From the NCBI GenBank assembly GCA_004009845.1, contig RMBW01000007.1:434001-498000 (forward strand): a stretch of 64,000 nt of DNA, given 5' to 3'. Under the pieces are notes generated by a model that was not told the origin of the DNA, searched no databases, and saw nothing but the letters and a program-made list of their open reading frames with translations. Below are positions 1 to 11,988 of the stretch, piece by piece (the stretch's first letter is position 1; each line of letters begins with the position of its first letter). Both the position numbers and the translations under genes were made by a program. The stretch comes from Davidsoniella eucalypti. Lineage: Eukaryota > Ascomycota > Sordariomycetes > Microascales > Ceratocystidaceae.

Positions 1-2185
1 ACACTTGCTCGGGGTCGTTCTCAGCGTGGATACCCAGAGCCTCACCAATGTTGTAGGTGAGACCAGAGTCACCGAGATCGAACTCGATGTGGAAGATGTT
101 ACGGTCATAAGTAGTAGGGGTCAAACGACGGTTCTCCTTGACGGTGACAGTCATAGTCTTCACAGGCAGCTCGGGGCGCAGAGCCTCGGTGGTGCCATAC
201 GCCTCCTTGAAGGCCAGGGCCTTGGCAATGGCTTCCCAGTTCTGAAGCTTAGGGACAACCTTGGGCTCCTCCTTGACGTATGGAGCAAAGCTGCTAGGCT
301 TGATAGACGAAGGACGAGTCTCGGCAACGAAATCAGCGGGGACATCGGTCCACGAGGCAGAAGTCTCGATCTGCTTGAAGCACAGGCCAAGAGTAGCGAC
401 GGCATCATCAACGGTGGCAGAGTGACCACCCAAAGCCAGAAGCTTGACAAGGTCCTCGGCCTCGATATCGGGGCGGGCAATCTTGAGGAAAGAAAGCTCA
501 ACAACAAGCTCGACGGCGGCGGTGTTTTTCTCAAACTCTGCAGTGTCCAGAACAAAGAGGCCCAAGTGCTTCTCGGCAGCAACCTTGCGGACATCAGCAG
601 GAATGCGCTTCTCAATATCCTCGTGCTTGAAGCCGGAAAGTCGAAGAATGACAGAAGATCCAGCCTTGGCAGAAGCCAGGATATCAACCTCCTTGAGCAG
701 CTTCTCGTAGCCAACATAGGTGACATCGGCCTCCGCAACAGGGTAAGGAGCCTCGATAGGCTGAGGAGAAATGCGGATATCAGTACGGACAACGCCGCCC
801 TGAATCAGATTGTCAAAAGTCTCGTTCAAGTATACGTTAGTAGTTGATTCACGAGCCAGGAACTTGCCCAGAATAGTGGGAACGTCAGCCGAGACAGTAG
901 TATCAGCGTCCCAGAAGGAGAATTGCTGGCCAGCAGTCTCAGGAACAGACAGAGCGCCGTCGACAATTAGGACAGTCTGGCCAAATATGCTAGCCAGAGT
1001 CTCCAGGGACACAGGCTCCAAAGGAGAGTACTTGTACTCGGAAACAACCGGCTCAACGGCCCATTTGCCGGAGAACGAGACAGCAGTCAGCACATCAGCG
1101 TACAGGGCAGACTGGATGGAAGCATCGGTAGAGGCACCCTCTGTGACCTGACCCAGGACAGCGATGTTTCTAGCGCTCTCGGGGACGACCTTGAGGAACT
1201 GCTCCTCGGCGAAGGGGCGGTACAGACGAACGTTGACAACACCAACCTTGGCGCCAGAGGCAGACAGGCGGCTAGCAGCCTGCTTAGCCAGCTGGGCCTC
1301 GGTGCTTCCAAAGACAACCAGCACAGTCTCGGCATCTGCAGCTCCAGAGTACTCAAAGGCCTGGTAGTCAGTGCCCAGCTCGTTGTTGAGCAGAGACAGG
1401 ATATCGAGAGCCTTGCCAGCAGCATCCAGGTGCTTGTTCAGCTCGGGGATCTGAGCCTGGACGGTCTTGTAAAGGTGGGCAATGCCGGCCTCGCTGATGG
1501 TATCGACAATACGCAGAGTCTCGCGGGCCATACGGACACCGTCGTAGACGTGAAGAGTAGGGACAACAGCAGCCAGGAGCGTGGCCAGGACAGCCATGTG
1601 CTGGGTCTCGTAGGCGGAAGACGAGGCAACGACGCCCAGGCCTAGATCTTCAGCCAGGCGCAGAGCACCATCGTACTCGGAAACAATACCGTAGTCAGCA
1701 GCGTAACCCAGAGCCGGGACATGGGCAACAAAGGGGGACGAGACGCCATAGAGCAGAGAGATCTGATCTAGAGTAGTCCGCAGCTGAGTCAAGGCGGCAG
1801 ATGGGGCCAGAAGGGTCTGCGGGATGTGGCGCTTCTTCAGATCGAAATCGGGCGAGAAGATGTAGCCCAGAGCGAACGAACCAGCGCCAGAGCGGGTCTG
1901 TAGGGGGACAACGGTGGCAGGGGCACCGTAGATGTTCTTCTCGCCTTTAGAAGCCCATTCCTCGGCGGCAATGTCGAGATCAAAAGTCTCGGGGGAGTAG
2001 GAGAAGATCTTGTCAGACAGCTTGTAGGCAACCTGCTGAACAAGGACCTGGGCCGTCACATACGAAGGACCGCTCAGCGAAGATAGAGACGGGATCTCGC
2101 CGAAGGGCAGGCTGGAGGACAGGCGAGTCAGCTCAGCTGGGGCCACGGCAACACCGCCGGAGCTTTCTTCGTGCTTCAGCTGCAT
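1..2185 (-). CDS. met10: Sulfite reductase [NADPH] flavoprotein (alpha) subunit, 3' end cut by window edge
   Basis: The minus frame is open from an ATG at 2185 to the window edge, giving about 728 residues with no intron. Sulfite reductase reduces sulfite to sulfide in sulfate assimilation; this subunit passes NADPH electrons through FAD to the haemoprotein subunit in the cytosol. The first 600 or so residues match the fungal Met10 layout, which carries a pyruvate:ferredoxin-oxidoreductase-like region. The FAD-binding part begins near residue 690, where TVKENRRLTPTTYDRNIFHI leads into a stretch of the type YNIGEALGIHAEND. The FAD/NADPH domains lie mostly outside the window; the family is about 1,000 to 1,050 residues. 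The start is the first ATG of the open frame and is followed by a family-like N-terminus. Codon use is C-ending and strongly biased, as in a highly expressed gene. That bias also creates long antisense open frames, which I treat as artefacts. Confidence 0.9.
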   Translation of the reverse strand, partial: MQLKHEESSGGVAVAPAELTRLSSSLPFGEIPSLSSLSGPSYVTAQVLVQQVAYKLSDKIFSYSPETFDLDIAAEEWASKGEKNIYGAPATVVPLQTRSGAGSFALGYIFSPDFDLKKRHIPQTLLAPSAALTQLRTTLDQISLLYGVSSPFVAHVPALGYAADYGIVSEYDGALRLAEDLGLGVVASSSAYETQHMAVLATLLAAVVPTLHVYDGVRMARETLRIVDTISEAGIAHLYKTVQAQIPELNKHLDAAGKALDILSLLNNELGTDYQAFEYSGAADAETVLVVFGSTEAQLAKQAASRLSASGAKVGVVNVRLYRPFAEEQFLKVVPESARNIAVLGQVTEGASTDASIQSALYADVLTAVSFSGKWAVEPVVSEYKYSPLEPVSLETLASIFGQTVLIVDGALSVPETAGQQFSFWDADTTVSADVPTILGKFLARESTTNVYLNETFDNLIQGGVVRTDIRISPQPIEAPYPVAEADVTYVGYEKLLKEVDILASAKAGSSVILRLSGFKHEDIEKRIPADVRKVAAEKHLGLFVLDTAEFEKNTAAVELVVELSFLKIARPDIEAEDLVKLLALGGHSATVDDAVATLGLCFKQIETSASWTDVPADFVAETRPSSIKPSSFAPYVKEEPKVVPKLQNWEAIAKALAFKEAYGTTEALRPELPVKTMTVTVKENRRLTPTTYDRNIFHIEFDLGDSGLTYNIGEALGIHAENDPEQV

Positions 2186-3380
2186 GGTTGGAGGTGAAGA
2201 TGGCACTACAAGAGAAGACGATGATGGCGGAAGAGAGGACAAGACGGACGTCTCAAGTATAAGAGCGATTCGTTCACAGCCGTAAACAGCCGAGATCGGA
2301 TATAGGGAAGCTTGGTATAAAGCCAGGGACAGAGCCGATGTGAGTCTGAAGCTCCGTGATGTGGATGGAGAGGAAAGAAGACACGATTAAGAGGAGGCCG
2401 GAATCTTCTGGGCTGGGGCTGTAGAGACGAGGGTGGATTTCAAAGCAACCAGACAGCACAACAAACAAAAGACAGAAGAAAACAAGACGAAGAACGACGC
2501 AGCGAATCCGCGCCTTTGTAGAGCGATCACATCATTATAGCCGCAATTCCGTTCGCTGGAGGGGAAGCCCTGGAAGATTCGGAAGGCCCTAGAGCCGCTT
2601 TAGTCGCAGCAAAACTAAGCAAATAAGCCAAAAAAGCCAGCAAAAGCCTCTCAAGATGTGAAAATTGAAACATGAATCGCTGGATCACGCAATTTGTCTA
2701 GACCGCTTTGGGCGAAAACAGACCCGCTTTTCGTTCTTGCGACATTCTGCTGCGGCGGCGGCAGGAACCCTGGCGTCGTCCTCTATTGGGCAGTTTACCT
2801 AGACTTGGCGTGTAAGTGATGCCAGCTGACAGGTGCCTATCCTGCAGCTGTTGACAGCTGCACTCGATCGGCAACAAACGGAAACTCCGGTAGAGTCTTG
2901 TTTCCTTGCCACCGGAGGCTAATGTTAATAAAAGGCATTGGTTACGGTTGGAATAACACTATGTCGTTGTACAAAAAAATTAAAAGTAAATCATCATATT
3001 ATTGATTATCTGCTATGTAGGTAGTATGTTGACTTTTGGTATTCATGAATTCGTGACGATATAAAATGAAATGAGGGCTATGCCAATAGCTAGTACTTCT
3101 GTGGAGGGTTTCTTTGAGAGAATTATGGATGGATGACAAAGGAAATAATAAAGAAAAATGGACCGTGATATCGTTAAGTCATAGGCCGCTGCTGAATCGT
3201 CGGAATCTTCAACATACGACACTCTGCCTGTGGAAAGAAATACAGGACAATATGGAAAGATACTGCATGAAGATGCTCAGAGGTTTATCAGTGCCCCAAC
3301 TGAAAAGCTAGAAGACGCCCTCTCTAATGATGTGAAAATAACCTCCCCCCCCCTTGTTTTTCTCGGCTTTGGAGTCCTCC
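2186..3380. other. Intergenic: met10 upstream region and 3' side of the next minus gene
   Basis: No gene is visible here. The first 300 bases are purine-rich on plus, so pyrimidine-rich on the met10 coding strand, as expected for its leader and core promoter. Near 2844-2861 there is a cluster of CAGCTG motifs that includes a perfect 8-base inverted repeat. The remainder is AT-rich and would contain the 3' end of the gene ending at 3381. Confidence 0.6.
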
Positions 3381-4631
3381 TTATCTGCGGGTATGGCAGA
3401 TATCTGCTACGATGTCCTCAAACTCTACTCGTCTCATAGATGGTCCAAAGGACATGCAACGGACGATTGAAGATAGTCTTAGCTTGAGACGATCCAGTAG
3501 ATTGTTGTCAACACGCATAACATTCGTATGAGGTGGGCCATTGCTGGAGCTACCTGCAGCAGTACGTGTTGAAGTCCGTACCACGCGGCTCTGGATCTCG
3601 AACCACGCCTGGACTGGCGTGAGTTCTAGCTCATCTCGACTTGTTCGGCTATTGTTTGCCGAGTTTGCAAGACGTCGTAGGGCCTTCATATTGAGATCAC
3701 GGTTCTCCCAGGTATTTGACGACCCGTGTGGCGATAGTAGATTGTGGAAAGTACTGGAGGTTGCAACTTTGTCGAGTTGATCGAATATGGAATGTGGTGC
3801 GGTTTGTAGGCATAACGCAGATGCCGTCATCAAATGTCCTGATTCTTGATTCGTCGAATCACCGGGAGCCACGGGATAGTTTGAGCGCAAGTCTGCCGAA
3901 GTGAGATGATCCCAGCATGGCGATTCTAATCTAGATTCCCAGACTCATGTTAGTATATCGATTTTTTCACAGATTGCATAGTTCTCAAAGACGTTTTCTT
4001 TTTTTTTCAAAAATTCATCAATCTTATAGAGCTATGAAGATGTGTTCTCGATGACTTACGCTAGTACAAAATTCATAGCAGCCAGTTCCAGCTCTGATAC
4101 GCCGGCGGCCCTTGCTGAGCGAGCCGTCATAGCAAAGCATGGCAAGCCAATGATGGAGTCAACAGTCATGGTAAACTTGGTCTTCCGTGATTCGCGGCGG
4201 CGGGTACTGCGGCCACTACGGCTGCTTCGGCTACTCCCCGCGGATACACTCCGGGCTACAGACGGCGACCGTTCACAGTAGCGCGCACGTAAACGGGCAG
4301 TAGGCTCGTAAACGCTTGTGGGCGCCTCTGGACGCTCTTCGTGAACTTGAGTTCCACAGGCGCGCAACTGCGTGACTTGGCGCTCTAATTGCGCCTGGTA
4401 GAGTTGGTCACGGTAGTTTTGATATCTCTGGATCAAGAGGTGCATACAAGCGTCCGATGAAAGACTGATGCGAGGCGGTTGGGCGACAGCGGTAGTCATG
4501 ACGGGCTGGTTGCTGTCGTTGGCATCCATATCTAGTTGATTGTTAGCAACATTGATGGCGAGAAGGCGCATGCCGAGCATCTCTGGGCTGTATACTGCAG
4601 ACATGTCTGGCCCAGTGCGGTTATGCCACAT
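3381..4631 (-). CDS. Hypothetical fungal protein, two exons, possibly transcription-factor-like
   Basis: Two minus exons join cleanly: 4060-4631 and 3381-3930, with an intron at 3931-4059. The donor is GTAAGT, a perfect TACTAAC branch site lies at 3949-3955, and the acceptor is TAG. The joined product has 373 residues. A second in-frame ATG at 4604 could be the real start, because a possible leader intron (donor GTAAGC at 4655) would remove the first ATG. The protein has an N-terminal part with a probable helix rich in Gln and Arg, then an Arg/Ser-rich basic patch near residues 125-155. The C-terminal block has an LTPVQAW motif near residue 295. That block recalls uncharacterised fungal bZIP-associated proteins, but this is only an impression. 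I see no basic-leucine-zipper, so I assign no function. The 1.8 kb upstream is pyrimidine-rich on its coding strand and may be a long leader. Confidence 0.72.
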
Positions 4632-6560
4632 TGAGGATTGGTTGGAGCGGCTTACCTATTATTGGTGATGCTCGAGCCAAGTTTAAAAACAAATATCCTG
4701 AAATCAGGTCCACCCTGAGATGGCACCAGGAAGATATTGTGCCGTCCAGAGCGTCTTGAGTTTGAAGTCTAGATATATTTATCTATAGAAGGTGTCTAGA
4801 GATTGACAAGATTAGCATGCTGTGCCCAAGATCGAGATGGGCGCACATGTATAACAGCTGATAGCCGTGATATATGACACGACGATGGGCATGTGTCTAA
4901 TGTTGATAGACGATGCGAGCTTCCGAGATAGACTTACCTGAGCGAATGGCCCCCCTGTAGCGACGTTGGAAGATCCCAATTCACAGTCAGGTAGAGGCAA
5001 AGGGAAGATCACGACAACGGGCGCACAAACTGTGTTGCCAAGATCGGAGAGCGGTTGATTCTAGGTATCTACTAGATATCAACGGCCGTAGGTGGTAGCA
5101 ATGGCAAGATATGGGTCATGTGGCGATATATAGAAGCACAGGCTAGTGATGATATTCAAGGCAGGAAGGATAGTAAGAGGGAGAAAGGATCTCCAGAAGA
5201 CAGGCTTTCTTTGACGCCTGATAAATCGGTTGACAGCGGTTATAGAAAACCAGCCGCTGGTGTGGCCGCTGGTACAGTAGATATGGCCAGGTCGATGGTG
5301 GGAAGAAGGTTGCCGCTGGAAGGGAATAAAAACGACAGAAACAAAGAAAACAGGCTTTTGCCAAGCACGACCAGAACGGCCGGTATTCCGAGTGACTACT
5401 TTTAACTCTGGCTTCAAGTTGCTTGGCCTATACGGGCTATCAGAAGCAAATGTAAAAGTAGAGCAAAGAGACTGTATGGAGACTGGCAGAGCTCAGAGTT
5501 GAATAGTACGCCCAATAGAAGATCCAGCCAATCACAGACGGAAACAGCATGAAAGAAGGGTGCTGTGAAGCCGTTGAACAAAGGCTTGGACAAAGGATGT
5601 GAAAGAAGCAGCCTCAAACCAACAGGAGAGATTGGCAGTCGTAACGTGTAGTCGTCGGAAGCGATGACGGTAGTGGTGGAGAACTATATGGGAAGAGGCG
5701 TCTCAAGTATTAAATAATGGGCAGCAGAAAGTGCCACTACAGCCAGAGGTTGGTAGAGATTATATTTGATTTGATGTGCTGGGCTATATAGCACAGGTGT
5801 TATAGGGCCTGTACGGATATCTGAGCAATGGTCACGGGTGTCATTGGCTCGGGGCAGCGTACTGATGATGAGGAGGTGAGTAGAGTAGAATGTATATAGA
5901 TGATGAGGAGGTAGATATATGAAGAGGGGAGAAGTAGAGATCAAGGCACGGCAGTGTGACAGCAGCCGATTTGATAGATGAAGAAAAGAAAAGGAAAAAG
6001 AAAAAGAGGATGACAAAACAGAAGACAACGAAGGTTTCAAGATGGCTCTCGAATTCGAAATAGCCAAACTGGAATTCAAGACGGGGCTATTAGCCAAGAG
6101 ACTAAAACAGGACGGGCAAAGGCCTGCTGTAACAAGAAGCGTCATAAGCATTGGGTCGCGGGACTCTGGAACTGGAACCAAAACTACCGCTACAGATAGC
6201 AAAAATGGGTAGACAGGGAGCAGGTTTTCAGGATCCGTGGGTTGTGGTTGTACTAGCGTAGCAGTCAAGACTCTGTATTTGCAGGAGCAGCGAGAGAACC
6301 AGCGTTTGCAGGTTGGCAGAAGCACAAAGAGGAAGCCAAGCTGTGTCGGAGACGGACAGCAGTAGCTCGAACTGGATCGTGAGACGCTGGAAAACAGCGC
6401 CTGCTGGATCTTTGTGTCTTCTATTTTCTTCTTTTTTCGCCAATGATTTGAGATTGCGTACATATGTGGGTTTCGATAATGGCAAATCAAATCATGTGCC
6501 AGCCGTACCCAATATTGCAAGTACACGTCCAGATAACTGCAATTAAACAGAATAGCGCTC
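4632..6560 (-). promoter_or_regulatory. Probable long pyrimidine-rich leader/promoter of the minus gene starting near 4631
   Basis: On the minus strand this stretch is rich in CT runs, especially 5150-5360 and 5900-6050, like the zones just upstream of other genes in this window. A candidate leader intron runs from 4937 to 4796 on minus: donor CAG/GTAAGT, a CTAAT branch site, and a CTAG acceptor. A second candidate donor, GTAAGC, sits at 4655. The long minus open frame at 5684-6526 is low-complexity and resembles no protein family, so I read it as part of this leader. Transcription is inferred only from composition. Confidence 0.4.
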
Positions 6561-9500
6561 TAGAAGGAAGGTTATGCTGGTTTTTAGCGGATCATGCCAC
6601 AGGCTGTCGGAAGAAAAAAGATATACAATCAATAAAAATAGAGAGCAAGACAGCTGGTTTATCCGATGCTGCTTGGCTATGCAGTTTTATTGTCATTGTC
6701 TCATTGTCTTTATTTATTTTATTTTATAGTCGCCGCTCTTGGCCACCGGATGCTTGCGATCGAATTGCAAATCAGCCACCCCAGCGAGTCTAGAGTGGCA
6801 TTCATCTGTATCTAGTTTTACTGTGCATGTGTTACTTGCATATCCCCGTTATTCAAATTCCTGTTCTCCCTCTGCTCGAACTCCTCCGAGCTCCTTGAGG
6901 GATGGGAGCATCCGTATAGTGGGGCACGATACTCAATATATCGCCAATCAGCCAAACCCAGAGTCGCTATCTGGTAGAATATCGCTCGTTCTCCATGGCT
7001 CCCCGTCCGTCCTGCCTCTGTCATAGTTTCTTCTTCCCCTTCTACATATCCAATATCCCATTCCCTCAACCCAATAAATACCCTCTCTCTCACCCCAGTC
7101 GGCCGTCACCCTAGGCGGTCTAACCCTGGGGCCAGTGTCAGCCAAAGGCTCGCTCGTCAATTTCCTTGCGGCCGTTAGCAGACCAGCGCCTCGGGATCAG
7201 TTATCCCGGGGCAGCCATCTCGGTGTTGTCAGTTAGGCTGTGATTTGTCCCAGTATACACAGATAGTTGGCGGCCTGGTCTGGATGCTTCCGATGGCGAG
7301 TACGGCCCAACGTCCATCACCCAGGGCAACAGATCGTTGAATCGGAACAAGCCTGAAGGCCATCAGCAGGGCTTGTATGCATAGTTGTGCGATATCTATA
7401 GCTCTTCAACTTCTCCGGCTGTCGTCTGCCTTGGTCAGCACAGTCACGATGCAGAATCGCCCGACTCCAAGATGCTGTGCGAGACTTCGTTTTCGTAAAC
7501 CTGCCTATCACATACATCATGGCATATATTCGATGTTTCTGCAAGTAATTTTTTTGGGGGCTCTGGGTCCAGTTACCATCAAAAATACAAATACTTTCTG
7601 GCACTGCTACTATATATTCGCTCTTTTTTTTTCAGCGCTTTTTCATGCAAAGTATTTGAAATTTTATCGCCCCTTCAACCAGGGTTCGTTTTTTTATTTG
7701 CTTTTTTTTCTTTTATCCCGTACTTATTATCCCGGCAAACTCAAACTAATCCCGGTCAGGTTCATCCAGCGCCGCAGCCCAAAACGGCAAAAAATCCAGG
7801 CTGCGAAGCTCTTGGCTTGTCTCCTCTTGCGCTTTATTGCTTATCTTTCTTCCGGGTGTCGTCTTAGTTGACAAGACATGTTGAATGTAACCCATCGGCA
7901 AGCCTACAGCAGGTTCAACAGGCAATATTTAGACGAAATAGAGCACAAATCCAGCTCATCTAAGACAAATCTCATCGGTGTTGAATGCTGACGGTTTATA
8001 TTACCATCTCAAGTTGCAGTTTTCACCACCGCAGCCTCACGACCACGGCCTTTTTTATCTACTTTTTCTCGGTTTTCTCTCGTGCTTTGTTTCGCCAAAG
8101 CTTCTATTCCATATCTAGCATCCTTCTTCTCCTTCCATCCCAATACTCAAATCGCTTGCCAGCCTAAAATCGTGATGTCACCGGCGTGTCCAATCCCCAA
8201 ATCCTCTCGCGGCAACAAACCACTAATCACGTATATAGATGTATATAGCCATGTATATGTCACTGGCTGTACTTGTATCTGGATATGCTCGCCAATACCG
8301 CCCAGACTAGTGCGAGACCTTGCATGCTGGTGCTACAGTCCTACAAGGTCAATATACCAGCAATGCACTATAAGAAACACATCGCAGCAAGAAAGCCCCG
8401 TCACCGGCATGCCAGGCCAGATTTGGGGGCGGGGAAGGGAAGGGACAGGGGATCAGCTAGAAAGCGAACTAGCCCACAGAATTGCATTCCATTCATCTCA
8501 GCAACGTATTCACTATTCCTTTCCTATAGTCAAAAAAGTACGACTGGCTAAAGACATCGCCGTGCTATTGTCGTAGCGATATGCAGTCATCAACCACCCA
8601 AGGAAGGATGGAATCAGCAGACGACAAAGCTGTATGCAACTACACCACTAAGCCTTGAACAGTATCTCAAATACCAATACCCAGTGACTGCAATACTGCA
8701 CAGCCAATCCGACCCGTCCAGCCTTCATCGTAAGAATTCCTGGCTTCTAATGGCACGTCTGTGCCTGTAGGTAGGGTAGCTGGGCATTGACGTTACATCT
8801 TGACCAAAGTTATCTTCAAGTAGTATTATTGCTTTTTCAAAAGTACAAAGAAAAAAAGAAGAAGAAAAGAAGAAGACGAAAGAGAGTTGCCGCACACCGT
8901 CTCGACAATCCAGTGGGAACTCATATGTCGAGTATAGGGAGTCATTAATGCAAATAAAATGACCCGGTATGTCTGGTATTCGTGACCGCCATCATCACCG
9001 CACTACAGCCAATACATGTACTAGCGGTCTGCTGGTATGTTTCGGGAGTTATTGTCACTGCTAGTTTTGTTTGTAACCACTCAGAGTCGGGCTACATGAA
9101 ACCAGTGGTCATATGCAGGCTAGCCGGCTATTGGGTTTTTGTCAACTCCAGTTAAAGCACCAACACCAACACCAACCGATGCCATAAACGGAACTATAAA
9201 AGGAAAAAAAAACACAACTAACTCAGCTTATTTCAGCCCAGATGTCCTAGCAGCAAAACCAAAGAATAGAACCCAGATCTATTGGACAACTCATAGCATC
9301 CTTAGAGTTCAATAACCTCCACCCTTTGTTTTCTCGATGATTATACTATCGTATTATATTGTACATATATTTTAGGGTAGCATAAGGGCTGACATAGAAA
9401 TACAAATTCGCAAACAAAAACTTCCATCGAGGAATCAAATAGAAGTAAGAAGAGAAAAAGAAAGATGAATCACACTAAAAAGGTCAGTTCTTTATTTGGG

Positions 9501-11988
9501 TCAAAGATCCAAGCCTAGACAGAAAAAAGGTTGCCTACAATTATCTATCTGTATACTTATAGCTAGAACAAGGATAGGCTTAAACAATAAAAACGAAAGG
9601 ATAAAATATCATATTTTTACTGTTGGCTCCAGTACGACAGTAATACTCAAATCAGCCCTGCAGAGTATTTGAGTTTTTATTTTATTTTTAATTTTTGCCG
9701 TGCTTCCTAACCTGGCTCCTAGATCTGTCTGTCTATCTTACATCTCTGTACATCCTTTTATTTTCTCGATTATTTCCCCCTGCTACTACCGCCAAAAGAG
9801 AAGAAAGATAGAGAAAAAAAAAAGAAAAAAAGAACAAGGAAGATGATATCAAGGACGGCCATTCTTACGATTAGCTACAACATCTTGGGCTTCTTTTTGT
9901 AAAGTTGGCCTTCTTCTCCTTGTGATGGGCTATTTGAACAACTAGTTGCCGACAGTCAGTCTTGGTACTTGAGGGAACATCCTTGTCTCGCGGGCGGTTA
10001 CGGATCGAATAGAATGACCATGTAAGAGATGGGGTATTCTATTTCGGTTGGTGGTTATTTGTAACTTTGATAACTATAGAGTAGAAGTACTAGAATATCG
10101 GATACCTGTATATATGCGATTGCTCTACCACTGGATCAAGAATTTGTACAATATAAATCAGAGTTCCATTCGACCGTACTTGTCAGTAATCATGTTATAT
10201 TAGGACTGCTAATTGTAAAGTAAAGGAAATAAATATCTAACAGCATTGCATCTATCACTATACAAGTATGCTACCTGAGGTTCAAATATGACCCATAATC
10301 ACTAGTAACTTTGCTGCATCAAATTGTATGATATATGTCTGCAAACTCCACCATAGGCAACAGCGTACCATATTTTGGAACCAATATCACTCAGTATCAT
10401 ACGGCTTCATTCGATAAAGCCCTGTATAGTTGTGTGTGTACTACATATATTCAATCTAGCTATGTGGTTAGTAGCTTCATTGTTTCCCACCAGATATAAG
10501 CCCGACTGAATCTTCTGTTAACCGAATATACCCCCCAAGCCGGAATCTCACATTAGCGCCATTGGCCTGCTTTACTTTGGACAGCAGGACCTGGTTAAGA
10601 AATGCACAAGTGGTACATCTCCCAATCTATTTATGTACTACCGACATAAAGCAAACCTCTAGGGTTGCCTACTTGGTATTCTAATCCGTCCTACATTAGC
10701 TGGGACAACATAAGCAACACCCAGGAGCTGCATGAAGAATTCACATCATCAGATGGTACGTATCAAGAACTGATCCTGAGAGCCGTGATTACTGAGCCAC
10801 TTGGAAACCTTGCTGCCGGGTCTCTAGCAAAAGGAAAGACAGTATGTTTAAAGGATGTTACTGTACTTGCCCTAACCACGCATGCTAGTTGATTTCCTCA
10901 CATCGTCTAATCTGCTCGATTACCACCCCATATACACCACAACATCACACTGAACTTTAAGCTCAGGCACGTACTTGACACTGAACCTACTCATATGCAC
11001 TAGAGACTTGTATCATGGAGACTAAGGCTATCGGGCTCTAGCTATAGAAAATGGCGTACACTGCCCCCCCGTTGGAAAGCTTAAGGGGTACATCAGGCTC
11101 TGGTTGTATATGGTTTATCGACAAGCTTCTATTCGAGGCCCAATCACCTAGTTCTGGTGTCTAGGTATCACTCAATAATACTGGGTAGCCAAAGAGCATC
11201 CCAAATTGTTATTTGTAAGGTTACCTTGGTAGCCAGAAAAAATAATGTAATCTCACCCGGTATGCTGGAAGGTGTGACAAAAACTTCAATTAGAGTATAA
11301 TTTCAAATAATCTAGTATGCTCCAAGTCTAAAATTGAACGAGGACATCATATGCTCATATAGTTTATAGTAAGTTATAACCGAATTCACTCAGATGGACT
11401 TCCAAGGTAGATGAGTAGTATCTTACGATTTCAACTATACTTAGAGTATATATGTATATTTTATTTCATGATTCTTGATGTACAGGACCGCTCGAACATT
11501 CATGTAGAGTCTCTACCCAGGCCCTACAACTAACCAACATTGGGGTTCAATCAATACTTTGTGTCATGCTCATAATCATGCCTATATAACTCATTTTCAT
11601 CTGCCCGCAAAACTCAAACACACGGTACACCTTATAATCCATGTTGCTGACCAAGTAATGAATAATTTCTTAGTGATCATTGTCTAGCTGCCACACCATC
11701 TTCACGGTGTTTTTTCTGTGTACATACAACTATAGGTAAAGGAATGGATCGCATTCGGTTACGATAATGATAATACTACATGTGTGTATATACTTTCTTA
11801 CTATATTTCGACGAATTGCTCATTTATCCGATAAAGTGACTGGGCCGGTTCGGGCATCAATATGCAGTGCTTTTTATCATAATCATACGATCATTGAGCA
11901 CAACGCACTGGATACTCCGTACCTTCGACCAACGCTCAATTCACCAACATAATCTTCCGAGAATGCCGTAAGCCTACCGCTTAATTCT
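6561..11988. other. Gene-free stretch, AT-rich with a pyrimidine-rich plus-strand zone
   Basis: No open frame here looks like a protein. From about 7380 to 8160 the plus strand is pyrimidine-rich, resembling a leader that faces away from the minus gene to its left, but no coding exon follows it. From about 8820 to 9870 the sequence has many A-runs and AAG-type purine tracts. From 9900 to 11990 it is plain AT-rich DNA. A non-coding transcript or a gene of very small exons cannot be excluded. Confidence 0.5.

Noticed and set aside
5..847. Long plus-strand open frame of 280 codons
   Set aside because: It lies antisense to the met10 coding region. The strong codon bias of met10 creates open antisense frames, and the translation resembles no protein family.
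5684..6526. Minus-strand open frame of 280 codons
   Set aside because: Low-complexity, rich in Ser, Leu and Pro runs, with no domain. It fits a pyrimidine-rich leader better than a protein.
9870..9960. Minus-strand reading ending ...LYKKKPKML followed by a stop, like a C-terminal exon
   Set aside because: Only a few residues look protein-like. No upstream exon with coding character or clear splice chain is found on that strand up to 11.9 kb.
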